From RPQJ01 sp963732375 (lineage in GTDB: Bacteria > Pseudomonadota > Gammaproteobacteria > Steroidobacterales > Steroidobacteraceae), in contig CAVSZE010000003.1 in NCBI GenBank assembly GCA_963732375.1, positions 372,001-436,000 on the forward strand: 64,000 bases of DNA, written 5' to 3'. Shown one piece after another: positions 10,149 to 18,033 of the stretch; position 1 is the stretch's first letter, and each line of letters starts with the position of its first letter. A program made the translations under genes and the position numbers. A model generated the notes under the pieces. It saw nothing but the letters and a program-made list of their open reading frames with translations. It made no database searches and was not told the origin of the DNA.

Positions 10149-12146
10149 ATGGACCGAATGACTCCGCGCCTCAAAGGATTTTCGCTGGCGCTCATTTGCG
10201 CGATCTTTCCTCACGTTGCGCACGGCGCGGATGCCCCGCCGCCGGCATCAGCGTTTGGCCAGACTCCGGCCTTCGCACATATCTCTCTCTCGCCGGACGG
10301 TAAGACCCTCGTCATGGACCGGATCACCGAGGGCGGCCCGAAGGTGATTTTCTACAGGCCGGGCGAACCGCAGCCGCTGCGCGTGCTGAATGTCGGGGTC
10401 GGCACGTCGTTGCGCAGCCTTCAATGGGCCGACTCAGACACCGCACTCCTCGGTGTCAGCACAACTGCGCGATTACCCTGGGCCGCGCCGGATGCCGCCC
10501 GAACATACGAATTGTTTCGAACAATGGCGGTGGACATCGCCGGCGGGGAGCCGCGGATACTGCTGCTGGGCGACGGGAACCGGGATCCTGTTACCGGCGC
10601 GGAGCTGATAGCAGTGAATCCGCTGCGCAAGGACACGGTCTCGATGGCGACCTGGGACTTCACGCTATCGAAGCTCCGGCAATCCACCGGCACGCGTCTC
10701 ACGGAATCACGGCGTGACGACGGCTGGGTGGTGACCCTGTTCGACGTAGACACGACGACAGGCAAGGGGAACTTCGTCGCCCAGGGGACTCCTTATACGG
10801 CCGCGTGGCTGGTCGATCCGGATGGCAAGCCTCTGGCACGGTCGGAATGGAAACCCGAAACGCGTGACTTTGCCATCCTGGTGAGGGACGGAACCGCTTG
10901 GCGCACGATCCTTGAGTCCAAGGATACTGGCCCGCTGGACCTCGCGGGCGTAACGGCCGACGGCAAGGCGATTATCGCCATCGGCGAAAATGGAACCTCC
11001 CACTCAAAGGCATGGTCGCTGCCCATCGACGGCTCAGCAGCGTCCGTGGCATTCGAGGAGTCGGGGGTCGATGTCAGCAGTGCGATCGTGGCCTCGGACA
11101 CGGGAGTCGTGGTCGGATACTGGCTGTCGGGATCGGACCCACGCATCGAGTACGTCGACCCCAATCGCGCCGCCCTGCGCCGCGCGCTGGAGAAGGCATT
11201 CCAGGATCGTTCCGTGTACATCGTGGACAGGTCGACGGATGGCCAGCGCCTGCTGGTCGAGACGGAATCCGCCACGCATCCATCCGTGTACTACCTGGTC
11301 GACCGCGCAGCCCACAAGGCGGACATCGTTGGCGAAGAATATCCAGCGCTGGACGGAGTGCAACTCGGCGAGGTGAGCACGATTACATACAAGGCCCGCG
11401 ACGGCACGACGATCCCGGCTTTCCTGACACTACCGCCCGGCAAGGGCGAAAAGAACCTGCCGCTCGTGGTGCTCGTGCACGGCGGTCCCGAATCGAACGA
11501 CCCCGGTGGTTTCGACTGGTGGGCTCAGTTCCTTGCGACGCGCGGCTATGCGGTACTGCAGCCTCAGTTCCGCGGCTCTACAGGCTATGGCACAGCGCAC
11601 CGACTCGCCGGGTACCAGCAATGGGGCGGACTGATGCAGGACGATGTGACCGACGGCGTGCGCCACCTGATATCAACCGGCGTGGCGGACCCGAAACGCA
11701 TCTGCATCATGGGCGCGAGCTATGGAGGCTATGCCGCGCTCGCCGGCGCAGCCTTCACGCCGGACCTCTATGCCTGCGCCGTGAGCGTCAACGGCGTAGC
11801 GGACCTTCCCCAGATGATCGGTTACGAGCAGTCGCACTTCGGAGACGATTCGAATTCGCTCGCATACTGGAAGGATCATATCGGCTCTCCGCTGGACCCA
11901 AGGGTTGCGAAGGCCTCACCAGCGCGAGCCGCAGCAGGAATAAAGGCGCCGATCCTGCTGATGCATGGCGACGAGGACACGGTGGTTCCGGCCAAACAAT
12001 CGCAGGCCATGGCCCGCGCGCTTGACGCGGCCGGCAAGCCTTACGAATACGTCAGCCTGACGGGCGAGGACCACTGGCTCTCGAGCGGCGCCACGCGCAC
12101 CGAGGTCCTCGAAAAGATCGAGGCCTTTCTCGCCAAGTACCTCTAG
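10149..12146 (+). CDS. Exported S9 family (prolyl oligopeptidase/acylaminoacyl-peptidase) peptidase
   Basis: 665 residues. Signal peptide about 1-27 (cleavage near AHGADA), a seven-bladed beta-propeller region (about 30-400) and a C-terminal alpha/beta-hydrolase domain. The catalytic triad is visible: Ser in MGASYGGYAA (S524), Asp in MHGDEDTVVP (about D610) and His in GEDHWLSS (H642); the oxyanion region HGGPES also fits. These enzymes remove dipeptides or acylated residues from short peptides. ATG at 10149 has GGAGAG five bases upstream, and an earlier GTG at 10104 would put about 15 residues ahead of the signal. Single gene, convergent with the gene at 12159-12683 only 12 bp away. Confidence 0.9.
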   Translation: MDRMTPRLKGFSLALICAIFPHVAHGADAPPPASAFGQTPAFAHISLSPDGKTLVMDRITEGGPKVIFYRPGEPQPLRVLNVGVGTSLRSLQWADSDTALLGVSTTARLPWAAPDAARTYELFRTMAVDIAGGEPRILLLGDGNRDPVTGAELIAVNPLRKDTVSMATWDFTLSKLRQSTGTRLTESRRDDGWVVTLFDVDTTTGKGNFVAQGTPYTAAWLVDPDGKPLARSEWKPETRDFAILVRDGTAWRTILESKDTGPLDLAGVTADGKAIIAIGENGTSHSKAWSLPIDGSAASVAFEESGVDVSSAIVASDTGVVVGYWLSGSDPRIEYVDPNRAALRRALEKAFQDRSVYIVDRSTDGQRLLVETESATHPSVYYLVDRAAHKADIVGEEYPALDGVQLGEVSTITYKARDGTTIPAFLTLPPGKGEKNLPLVVLVHGGPESNDPGGFDWWAQFLATRGYAVLQPQFRGSTGYGTAHRLAGYQQWGGLMQDDVTDGVRHLISTGVADPKRICIMGASYGGYAALAGAAFTPDLYACAVSVNGVADLPQMIGYEQSHFGDDSNSLAYWKDHIGSPLDPRVAKASPARAAAGIKAPILLMHGDEDTVVPAKQSQAMARALDAAGKPYEYVSLTGEDHWLSSGATRTEVLEKIEAFLAKYL

Positions 12147-12158
12147 CGACAGTTGCCG

Positions 12159-12683
12159 TCAGGCGACCTGCGCCTGTCCGATGCCGAGCGACACGGCGAC
12201 ATGCTCGCGTTCGAGCGCCGTGGACTCACCGAACAGCAGTTCATGCCATTCGTGCAGGAATGCCCGCGAGCGTACGCACGAGCGGCGGGCAGCCCGGCGA
12301 CAGACGGTGGCTACGTCGTCGGTCGAAAGCGCGAGCCGCAGCGGCAGCAGCCGCTCGTTGATGCCATCGTCACCGAGCGAGAGCAGCGCCGCGAACACGG
12401 CGCCCCGGTTGATCGCGAGACCGCGGCGGATCCATTCGGTCGCGTCGTGCGCGGCGGCGTTGCGTTCGAGCGCGTCACGCACCACGCCGACATAGGCCGA
12501 GGTAGCCGCAAACACGACGTCATCGTCGTGGTCGGCCAGCGCGAATGGAACCAGCGACTCTGCGCTGCTTTCCCCGGAAGCGACGCGACGACGCGCCTCC
12601 TCGAGACCCTGCCGCCGAGACTCGGCGGATTGGGTGGGCAGCCGCTGCCAGTAGTCGATCAGTGCAGGCGTTATCGAGTTCAT
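12159..12683 (-). CDS. Small alpha-helical protein of unknown function (HEAT-like)
   Basis: 174 residues, almost entirely predicted helical, with repeated Ala/Leu/Arg-rich helices (for example SLVPFALADHDDDVVFAATSAYVGVV and GAVFAALLSLGDDGINERLLPL) that look like two or three HEAT/ARM-type repeats. No signal peptide, membrane segment or catalytic motif. ATG at 12683 has GGAGG seven bases upstream; a TTG two codons earlier is too close to that site. I do not recognise the family. Its 5' region is unusual: a candidate promoter, a folded RNA and an intrinsic terminator lie upstream (see 12766-12927), so expression may be controlled by attenuation. Confidence 0.65.
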   Translation of the reverse strand: MNSITPALIDYWQRLPTQSAESRRQGLEEARRRVASGESSAESLVPFALADHDDDVVFAATSAYVGVVRDALERNAAAHDATEWIRRGLAINRGAVFAALLSLGDDGINERLLPLRLALSTDDVATVCRRAARRSCVRSRAFLHEWHELLFGESTALEREHVAVSLGIGQAQVA

Positions 12684-12765
12684 GGTCAAACCTCCAGTCC
12701 TTCTTCGGGCCGCAGACCTGACCGGGATCCAACGAGCGGCGCGCGATGTGGGGGAGGCAGAAACG

Positions 12766-12804
12766 AAAAACCCTCCGCGCCACGATTCGAGCGCCGGAGG
12801 GTTT
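12766..12804 (-). terminator. Intrinsic terminator upstream of the helical protein gene (possible attenuator)
   Basis: Perfect 10-bp arms AAACCCTCCG (12768-12777) and CGGAGGGTTT (12795-12804), extended by a near-complementary GC inner stem; on the minus strand it is followed by TTTTTCG. It stands 83 bp before the start codon at 12683, so read-through is needed to express that gene from the upstream promoter. Confidence 0.75.
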
Positions 12805-12914
12805 AGAAAGCTTCACCCGCTTCGTTGCCTTCCGGCCGCATCCGCGTCTCTCGACGCGCGCCACCTTGCCCGGGAAGGCAGGTTGGCCGGGGCAAACGCC
12901 CCTTTCTTGATGCT
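12766..12914 (-). ncRNA. Candidate structured leader RNA or small RNA, about 150 nt
   Basis: The segment is bounded by an extended -10 promoter (12922-12930) and an intrinsic terminator (12766-12804). Within it the minus-strand RNA can form nested helices: outer stem GCCTTCC/GGAAGGC, an inner CGCGTC/GACGCG stem closed by a GAGA tetraloop (12844-12859), and a 5' GGGGC...GCCCC hairpin. There is no open frame. I compared it by memory with SRP, 6S, c-di-GMP, glycine, TPP, guanidine and THF motifs and found no convincing match. It could be a riboswitch-type attenuator for the gene at 12159-12683 or an independent small RNA. Confidence 0.5.
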
Positions 12915-12921
12915 GGGCGGG

Positions 12922-12930
12922 AGTATAACA
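12922..12930 (-). promoter_or_regulatory. Extended -10 promoter for the leader RNA
   Basis: On the minus strand the sequence reads TG-T-TATACT, an extended -10 element with five of six -10 consensus bases, in an AT-rich pocket just after the terminator palindrome of the preceding gene. Transcription would start near 12914. No good -35 hexamer is seen, which extended -10 promoters can tolerate. Confidence 0.5.
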
Positions 12931-12945
12931 AAGTCGATTGGCAAA

Positions 12946-12973
12946 AAAAATCGGTGCCTGGCACCGATTTTTC
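12946..12973. terminator. Bidirectional palindromic terminator
   Basis: Arms AAAAATCGGTGCC and GGCACCGATTTTT flank a single T, giving a 13-bp perfect stem with A/T ends on both sides. It sits right after the stop codon at 12977 of the membrane protein gene and works as an intrinsic terminator. GGTGCC/GGCACC palindromes of this kind also occur as dispersed REP elements, so a mobile origin is possible. Confidence 0.75.
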
Positions 12974-12976
12974 GCG

Positions 12977-13555
12977 TCAGAAAAGGCGGCGCAGCAGCAG
13001 GTCGGTCGGCACAAATACGAATGCCACGAACCCCGCGAACAGCCACAGCACGTAGGCCCACGCCGGCCACTTCGACCGGGCGGCGCCGAGCCCGTAAGTC
13101 CAGTTGATGTTCTTGTCCGGCGCGCTCACCAGCCGGCTCACTGGCAGCACGACTGCCCCGAGCACGATCGCGCCAGGCAACCCGATCCGGCTGTCATAGC
13201 CGTACGCTGCCAGCATCCACAGCAGCACCAGCGGCAGCGGCACGTGGAACAGAGACAGCCCGCGCAGCAGCTTCGGCCGCTCAGGCTCGAACATGTAATC
13301 GGTCAGCCCGGTGATGCGCCGCCTGAGCAGCAGCCGGCCGACGAAGTCCACGTTCCACAGGATCTCGGGCAGCAGCACGGCGACTGCCAGCACGCTCGCG
13401 AGCGGCGAACTCCCGAGCCACATGGCAGGCACGGCGCCAATGAACGCAATGTCGGAAAACCAAAGGAAATTCCGCCAGCCGTAATTTTTCCACCAGATCG
13501 CCATCACGTAGGCGACGAACACGGTGTACGCGACCATGAACCACGTCGGAATCAT
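12977..13555 (-). CDS. Integral membrane protein of unknown function
   Basis: 192 residues with about six hydrophobic segments: roughly 3-20, 32-48, 52-68, 100-118, 127-142 and 165-185. Polar connecting motifs are distinctive: WWKNYGWRNFLWFSDIAFIG near the N-terminus, LTDYMFEPE in the middle and SAPDKNINWTYG before the last segment. I recall similar small hypothetical membrane proteins in Proteobacteria and Planctomycetes but no function. No signal peptide or enzyme motif. It stands alone on the minus strand, 74 bp after the GTPase gene and followed at once by the palindromic terminator. Confidence 0.7.
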   Translation of the reverse strand: MIPTWFMVAYTVFVAYVMAIWWKNYGWRNFLWFSDIAFIGAVPAMWLGSSPLASVLAVAVLLPEILWNVDFVGRLLLRRRITGLTDYMFEPERPKLLRGLSLFHVPLPLVLLWMLAAYGYDSRIGLPGAIVLGAVVLPVSRLVSAPDKNINWTYGLGAARSKWPAWAYVLWLFAGFVAFVFVPTDLLLRRLF

Positions 13556-13629
13556 GCGGATATCCTAGCCGATCCGCGCTTCACGGAGGCCACCAACGGG
13601 CGGCACCGGGCCGCCGCAACACGACCGCC

Positions 13630-14670
13630 TCACGCGTGGAGTTCGACGACGTCCCTGTCCGCAAGCACGTGATCACGCCCGACGTGCTGCCCATCCGCCG
13701 CGACCGAAGCACCCCATACCCGCGCGTACTTGAGCGTCTGCGCCATGTCGCGATGCACGAGCCTGGCCACGTCGCCGACCGTCTGCTCGCCGTGTCGCAG
13801 CGTGAACGGCCGGTCGTGCAGCACCGGCTTGCCGGGAGCCTTTGTATAGATCCTCACCAGGCCGAACGAGCGCCACAGCCACTCGCCAAGCGCGCCGAGA
13901 CCCTGCCCGGTTGCCGCGGACGCCAGCAGCGTCGGGAAATGCGGCTCCTCGAGTTCGGCGAGCGCCTCCAGGTCGGTCTCTGGATGCGCGAGCAGGTCGG
14001 CCTTGTTGGCGAGCAACAGCGTCGGCAGGCGCAGGACGAACACGTCACCGTCGTCCTGCTGGGCCGGGACGGTACCCAGCGGTTGATTCCCACCCGCCGG
14101 CCATTCAGTGACCAGGCTGACCTTGCGCTCGGCGAGCATCGCCTGCACCGACTCGACGTGCTGCAGGCACTCGGGATCTGCGAGATCGATCACCAGCAGG
14201 CAGGCATCGGCCGACTGCAGCGTGCTGCCGAGCCACGGCAACGGGTGTTCGGCAGACATTGCCGGGAGGTCCACCAGTTGGAACAACACATCCTCCCATC
14301 CAAGCATGCCGGGCTCGGGAAACTGTGTCGTGTGGGGATACGGACCGCTTTTCGCGTTCGAGCCAGTCAGTCGTGAATGCAGCAGGGATTTCCCGCCGTT
14401 GGGCGGCCCGACCAGCACGAGCTGCGCCGCTCCCTCCGGCCGTACCACCAGTGCGGGCCCACTGCGCGCCCCTCCCCGCTTCGGGCCAGCGAGTTCCTCG
14501 TCGAGTTCCTTGATGCGATGCTTGAGGTCGGCCTGCAGGTGATCCGTCCCCTTGTGCTTCGGGATGACGCTCAACATCTCGCGCAGGTGTTCGAGCTTTT
14601 CCTGTGGGTCGCGTGCCCGGCGGTACTCTTCGGCCGCGGCCCTGTATTCGGGTGACAGGTTGGCAGGCAT
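13630..14670 (-). CDS. DRG/Obg-like GTPase with C-terminal TGS domain
   Basis: 346 residues. A helical N-terminus (1-65) precedes a GTPase domain: G1 P-loop GPPNGGKS, a switch region with SGPYPHTTQFPEP, G3 region VDLPAM, G4 NKAD and G5-like ASAATG. The C-terminal 70 residues (from about 275) form a TGS ubiquitin-like domain as in DRG and RelA proteins. These proteins usually contact ribosomes or RNA. Oddity: the G3 motif DxxG reads DLPA, with Ala replacing the Gly that senses the gamma-phosphate. It starts seven bases after the histidine kinase stop, so it may share the two-component transcript. Confidence 0.82.
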   Translation of the reverse strand: MPANLSPEYRAAAEEYRRARDPQEKLEHLREMLSVIPKHKGTDHLQADLKHRIKELDEELAGPKRGGARSGPALVVRPEGAAQLVLVGPPNGGKSLLHSRLTGSNAKSGPYPHTTQFPEPGMLGWEDVLFQLVDLPAMSAEHPLPWLGSTLQSADACLLVIDLADPECLQHVESVQAMLAERKVSLVTEWPAGGNQPLGTVPAQQDDGDVFVLRLPTLLLANKADLLAHPETDLEALAELEEPHFPTLLASAATGQGLGALGEWLWRSFGLVRIYTKAPGKPVLHDRPFTLRHGEQTVGDVARLVHRDMAQTLKYARVWGASVAADGQHVGRDHVLADRDVVELHA

Positions 14671-14676
14671 GCGGCC

Positions 14677-16083
14677 TCAGTGTGGCAGCGTCACCGTGAC
14701 GCGCAGGCCGCCCCCTGGGCGATCCTCGAGGCCGACGTCGCCGCCGTGCGCGCGGGCAATCGTGCGGGCAATCGTGAGGCCCAGGCCCGTGCCGCCGGTG
14801 TCCCGGTTGCGGGACGGATCGAGTCGCGTAAACGGCGCGAATGCTCGCTCGCGATCCCCTGCGGCGATTCCCGGCCCGCGATCGTCCACGATCACCGTGA
14901 CGCCGGAGTCGTTGGAGGCCAGCCCGACCTCGGCCGCGCCCCCGTACTTGACCGCATTGTCCACGACATTGGCAAGGCATCGCGTGAGTGCTACCGGCCT
15001 GCAGACATACGGCAGGCGCGATCCGACGGCTGGGTCGAGGTGAAGCGTTACTCCCGGGCGATCCTCGCAGACGCTGGCCACCAGCGACACCAGGTCGGCG
15101 CTCGCGGTCGCCTCCGTGCTCGCCTCTTCGCGAACGAACGCCAGCGTCGAGTCCACCATCGACTCCATGTCGGCAAGGTCCGCAAGCATCCTTCGCCGCT
15201 GCTCGTCGTCATCCACGAACTCCGCGCGAAGCCGCAACCGGGTGATCGGCGTGCGCAGGTCGTGCGACATCGCCGCGACCATCAGCGTGCGGTCGCGAAC
15301 GAAGCGCTGTATGCGCTCCTGCATCAGGTTGAATGCATGTGCGGCCTGTCGCAGCTCCTGGGGTCCGGTTTCCGAAAGAGGCGCGGCGTTCACGTCGCGA
15401 CCAAGCTGTTCCGCGGCGTCGGCGAGTGTCGTGAGCGGCGCCGTCAGCCGGCGCACGGCCCATACCGACGCGGCCAGGATCGCCAGTGCTGCAACCGCGA
15501 GCAGCGGAACCGACCAGGGCGATGCAACGTTGCGCTCCTCGACCAGCGGCGCCTCGAAATTGAGCCAGCTTTCGTCGTCCAGCTGCAGCGAAACGTTCAT
15601 CACTGCGGCGCGTTCGTGCTCTGCAAGGATTTCGTCCACGCTCCTTGCGACGCCCGGCGACGACGCCGCCGTTCGCGCCGGCGAGTCGACTTTCCCGGCC
15701 GGCAGCGGGCCCTCCCGCAGCGAGACGCGAAGTTCACGCCAGGGCACGTCCCAGAGCGCCGACTGCATCAATTCATCGAACAGCTGGGCACGCCAGTCGC
15801 GGGGCGGGGCATCGCGGATCGCCGGGACTGCGCCCCAGCTGGCGCGTAGCGTCGGCCCCGCCAGGCTCGAGAGCATCCGCTGGCGCTCGCCGGGCGGCGA
15901 GCTCCCCACCAGGCGGACCACGTCGGCCACGCGCTCGGCGAGGCGGAAGTGTTCGAGCACCGTCGCCGTGCCGGTCCTGGTGCGATAGTTGACGGCGAGC
16001 GTCACGAACTGCGACAGCGCCAGCCCGCCGATCAGGACGACGATCACCCACCCGGCGAGCGTGTCGGGCAGCAGGCGTTTCAC
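14677..16083 (-). CDS. EnvZ-type sensor histidine kinase
   Basis: 468 residues. Membrane segments at about 12-30 and 191-210 enclose a roughly 160-residue periplasmic sensor region. HAMP domain about 211-263, then the dimerisation H-box AAMSHDLRTPITRLR (phospho-acceptor H274) and an HATPase_c domain with N-box LANVVDNAVKYG, G1 DDRGPGI, F-box AFAPFTR and G2 GGTGLGLTIARTI. It should autophosphorylate and pass phosphate to the adjacent OmpR-type regulator; its start codon overlaps that gene's stop as ATGA. The signal is unknown; the periplasmic region is Arg-rich and has no Cys. Architecture resembles the EnvZ/RstB group. Confidence 0.92.
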   Translation of the reverse strand: MKRLLPDTLAGWVIVVLIGGLALSQFVTLAVNYRTRTGTATVLEHFRLAERVADVVRLVGSSPPGERQRMLSSLAGPTLRASWGAVPAIRDAPPRDWRAQLFDELMQSALWDVPWRELRVSLREGPLPAGKVDSPARTAASSPGVARSVDEILAEHERAAVMNVSLQLDDESWLNFEAPLVEERNVASPWSVPLLAVAALAILAASVWAVRRLTAPLTTLADAAEQLGRDVNAAPLSETGPQELRQAAHAFNLMQERIQRFVRDRTLMVAAMSHDLRTPITRLRLRAEFVDDDEQRRRMLADLADMESMVDSTLAFVREEASTEATASADLVSLVASVCEDRPGVTLHLDPAVGSRLPYVCRPVALTRCLANVVDNAVKYGGAAEVGLASNDSGVTVIVDDRGPGIAAGDRERAFAPFTRLDPSRNRDTGGTGLGLTIARTIARAHGGDVGLEDRPGGGLRVTVTLPH

Positions 16084-16796
16084 TTGCGCTCCACGACAGG
16101 CGTGAATACGTACCCACCGCCGCGAACGGTGGCAATGATCTCGGGTGCGCGCGCGTCGACCTCGATCTTGCGGCGCAACCGGCTCACCTGCACGTCGATG
16201 CTGCGGTCGAAAGGCGAGGGGCCGCGGCCGCGCGAAATGTCGAGCAGCTGTTCGCGGCTCAACACCCGCTGTGGTCGTTCGGCAAAGGCGAGCAGCAGGT
16301 CGAACTCCCCGGTGGACAGCGTCACCATCGCGCCTTCCGGCGACAACAGTCGGCGCCGCGCCACGTCGAGCGTCCAGCCGGCAAAGCTGAGCGCGCCGCG
16401 CGGCGACTCCACGGCGCGCCCCGGCTCCGAGGCACGGCGCAGCACCGCCCGCATCCTGGCCAGCAGCTCACGGGGATTGAACGGCTTGGCGACGTAGTCG
16501 TCGGCGCCCATCTCAAGGCCCACGATCCGATCGGTCTCGTCGCTGGCGGCGGTCAACATGATGATGGGAAGGTTGCCGGCCGCCCGCAGCTCGCGACATA
16601 TCGTGAAGCCGTTCTTGCCCGGCAGCATCGCGTCGAGGACCAGCAGGTCGATCGCGGAGTCCTGCATCACCTTCTGCATGTCCCGCTCGTCCCGTGCCAC
16701 CGAAACCCTCATGCCATTGCGCTCGAGGAAACGCGACAGCAGGTCGCGTATTTCGCGATCGTCGTCGACAATGAGAATGTGGGGCGAAGATTCCAC
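16080..16796 (-). CDS. OmpR-family response regulator
   Basis: 238 residues from a GTG start. Receiver domain 1-120 with the acidic pocket IVDDDRE, phospho-acceptor Asp in LLVLDAMLPGKNG (D55), Thr in MLTAAS and Lys in YVAKPFNP; then a winged-helix DNA-binding domain ending SIDVQVSRLRRKIE...TVRGGGYVF. GTG at 16796 gives a canonical N-terminus (HILIVDDD near residue 6), with AGGA nine bases upstream; an ATG at 16859 would add 21 unlike residues and has no ribosome binding site. It is the first gene of the pair with the kinase (ATGA overlap). A TGTAAC-N5-GTTACA palindrome lies 69 bp upstream and may be its own operator. Confidence 0.9.
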   Translation of the reverse strand: MESSPHILIVDDDREIRDLLSRFLERNGMRVSVARDERDMQKVMQDSAIDLLVLDAMLPGKNGFTICRELRAAGNLPIIMLTAASDETDRIVGLEMGADDYVAKPFNPRELLARMRAVLRRASEPGRAVESPRGALSFAGWTLDVARRRLLSPEGAMVTLSTGEFDLLLAFAERPQRVLSREQLLDISRGRGPSPFDRSIDVQVSRLRRKIEVDARAPEIIATVRGGGYVFTPVVERK

Positions 16797-16865
16797 GGCT
16801 GGCCATCCTGCAGGACCGATGCCGGCGGGAACATAGCGGGCCGGCGCGTATCCGCGCATGAACTT

Positions 16866-16882
16866 TGTAACGGGATGTTACA
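16866..16882. promoter_or_regulatory. Perfect palindrome TGTAAC-GGGAT-GTTACA, candidate response-regulator operator
   Basis: Six-base arms with a 5-bp spacer in the divergent region between the response regulator gene and the small exported protein gene. A further GTAAC occurs at 16904-16908. The GTTACA half-sites recall those bound by RstA-like OmpR-family regulators. Inferred to be an autoregulatory site that may also control the divergent gene. Confidence 0.45.
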
Positions 16883-16930
16883 GGGTGCACCGCCGCAACG
16901 GTGCGTAACCATTCTGCCCTGCCCCTGAAA

Positions 16931-16984
16931 CATCCGGCTTACACGGATGGGTTTTCATAGCAGCCATCCGGGAGAACCCGGATG
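16931..16984 (+). promoter_or_regulatory. Two CATCCG/CGGATG hairpins in the leader of the small exported protein gene
   Basis: CATCCG-N7-CGGATG at 16931-16949 and CATCCGGG-AGAA-CCCGGATG at 16965-16984 (8-bp stem, 4-base loop) lie in tandem 36 bp before the start at 17020. They could be 5' UTR stabilising structures; the 223-bp divergent gap otherwise shows only the palindrome at 16866-16882. Confidence 0.35.
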
Positions 16985-17019
16985 AGACAAGCCCCGACAC
17001 AGTCCCAAGGAGCACGACC

Positions 17020-17328
17020 ATGAGCATTCGCAAGATCATCACCTCGGTTTCCGCCGCCATCCTGCTGGCCCCGGCCGCCTTCGCTGCCACGACACCCGCG
17101 GCAACCACCACCGCAGGTGCCATGCCCGCCACCACGCCGGCGGCGCAGTGTGAATCGCTGCAGAAGCAGTACCAGACCGCATCGGCCGCGAATTCGACGA
17201 ATCCGAACGCTGCAAAGGCGAAGAAGAGCGCAACAGAAGGCGAGAAGCTCTGCAAGGAAGGCAAGCCCGCCGACGGCGTGAAGAAGCTCGAGCATGCGCT
17301 GAAGGAACTCGGCGTCAAGGCGCAGTAG
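17020..17328 (+). CDS. Small exported protein of unknown function
   Basis: 102 residues. Sec signal (1-22, cleavage after AFA), a Thr/Ala/Pro linker (about 23-46), then a small helical domain QCESLQKQYQTAS...EGEKLCKEGKPADGVKKLEHALKELG with two Cys about 36 residues apart that could pair in a helical hairpin. The ending resembles a single TPR-like helix pair. AAGGAG is nine bases upstream of ATG and a strong terminator follows, so it is probably a well-expressed single gene. It is divergent from the response regulator and may be a target of it. I do not recognise a named family. Confidence 0.7.
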   Translation: MSIRKIITSVSAAILLAPAAFAATTPAATTTAGAMPATTPAAQCESLQKQYQTASAANSTNPNAAKAKKSATEGEKLCKEGKPADGVKKLEHALKELGVKAQ

Positions 17329-17355
17329 CCCCCCCACTGCCGCGTGACCCAGGGT

Positions 17356-17386
17356 GGGGCCGGCCCGAGAGGGCCGGCCCCGTTTT
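17356..17386 (+). terminator. Rho-independent terminator
   Basis: Perfect 11-bp stem GGGGCCGGCCC/GGGCCGGCCCC with a GAGA loop, followed by GTTTTATT, 27 bp after the stop codon of the small exported protein gene. Confidence 0.9.
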
Positions 17387-17388
17387 AT

Positions 17389-18033
17389 TCAGGACCCCAG
17401 TGCAGGCGTAATGGCGATCAGCAGCTGGGCGCCGTAGTACAGCGGCAAACCCCACGCCCGGTTCAGGAACTCGTGGCGCACGAAGCGGTCACGCGCCACG
17501 GAGACGTCGGACGCAGTGAAAGCCAGCGCCCCTACCGCTGCCTGCCACGGTCCGCCCGCGGCTGTCACCGCGCAGGCGAGCGTGGCCATCACGCCGATCA
17601 CCGCCATGTATGCCCTGACCGGCACCACCATGTCCGACGGCACGGAGCGGCCCAGCCAGCGCAGGACCAGCCAGATGAACACCGCCAGCGCCAACCCGCC
17701 GGCGACCAGCCCGACAGCTGCAAGCGGCCGGGTCGCGAAGGCGGCGCTGTATGCGACGTGGCCGAGCAGGAATGCAAACAGGCCGGCGCGGAAAATGCCC
17801 GGCCGGCCGCGCGGGATCAGCAGCACGTCGCCGAGCATGCAGAGCACGAGCCCGGCGAGGACCAACCGGCCGTAGGTCGAATCGAGCGCCCCCGACTCGA
17901 GCCCCAGCCAGATGAATGCCGCCGACGCGACCGGTTTGGTGAGCCACAGCGCGATCCGCGACCCGCGGTGTTCCGCAAGCAGAAGTCCCGCGACAGCGAC
18001 GACACAGAGCGCAATCGGACCGGTCATCGTCAT
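17389..18033 (-). CDS. YhhN/TMEM86 family lysoplasmalogenase-like membrane protein
   Basis: 214 residues with about eight membrane helices and the family's conserved polar motifs: WLTKPVASAAFI, CMLGDVLL, RAGLFAFLLGHVAYS and the C-terminal FTASDVSVARDRFV. YhhN/TMEM86 proteins hydrolyse the vinyl-ether bond of lysoplasmalogens, releasing a fatty aldehyde and a glycerophospho-base; bacterial members are less well tested. The start at 18033 overlaps the malic enzyme stop as ATGA, so the two are translationally coupled. Relevance: an alkylglycerol-monooxygenase-like gene and glpKD lie 6-11 kb away on the other strand. Confidence 0.85.
   Translation of the reverse strand: MTMTGPIALCVVAVAGLLLAEHRGSRIALWLTKPVASAAFIWLGLESGALDSTYGRLVLAGLVLCMLGDVLLIPRGRPGIFRAGLFAFLLGHVAYSAAFATRPLAAVGLVAGGLALAVFIWLVLRWLGRSVPSDMVVPVRAYMAVIGVMATLACAVTAAGGPWQAAVGALAFTASDVSVARDRFVRHEFLNRAWGLPLYYGAQLLIAITPALGS

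Noticed and set aside
12766..12914. SRP (4.5S) RNA or c-di-GMP/THF riboswitch identity for the leader RNA
   Set aside because: Short resemblances (CCGGAAGG and CAACGAAGCG) exist, but the conserved symmetric loop of SRP RNA and the core of the riboswitch classes are missing.
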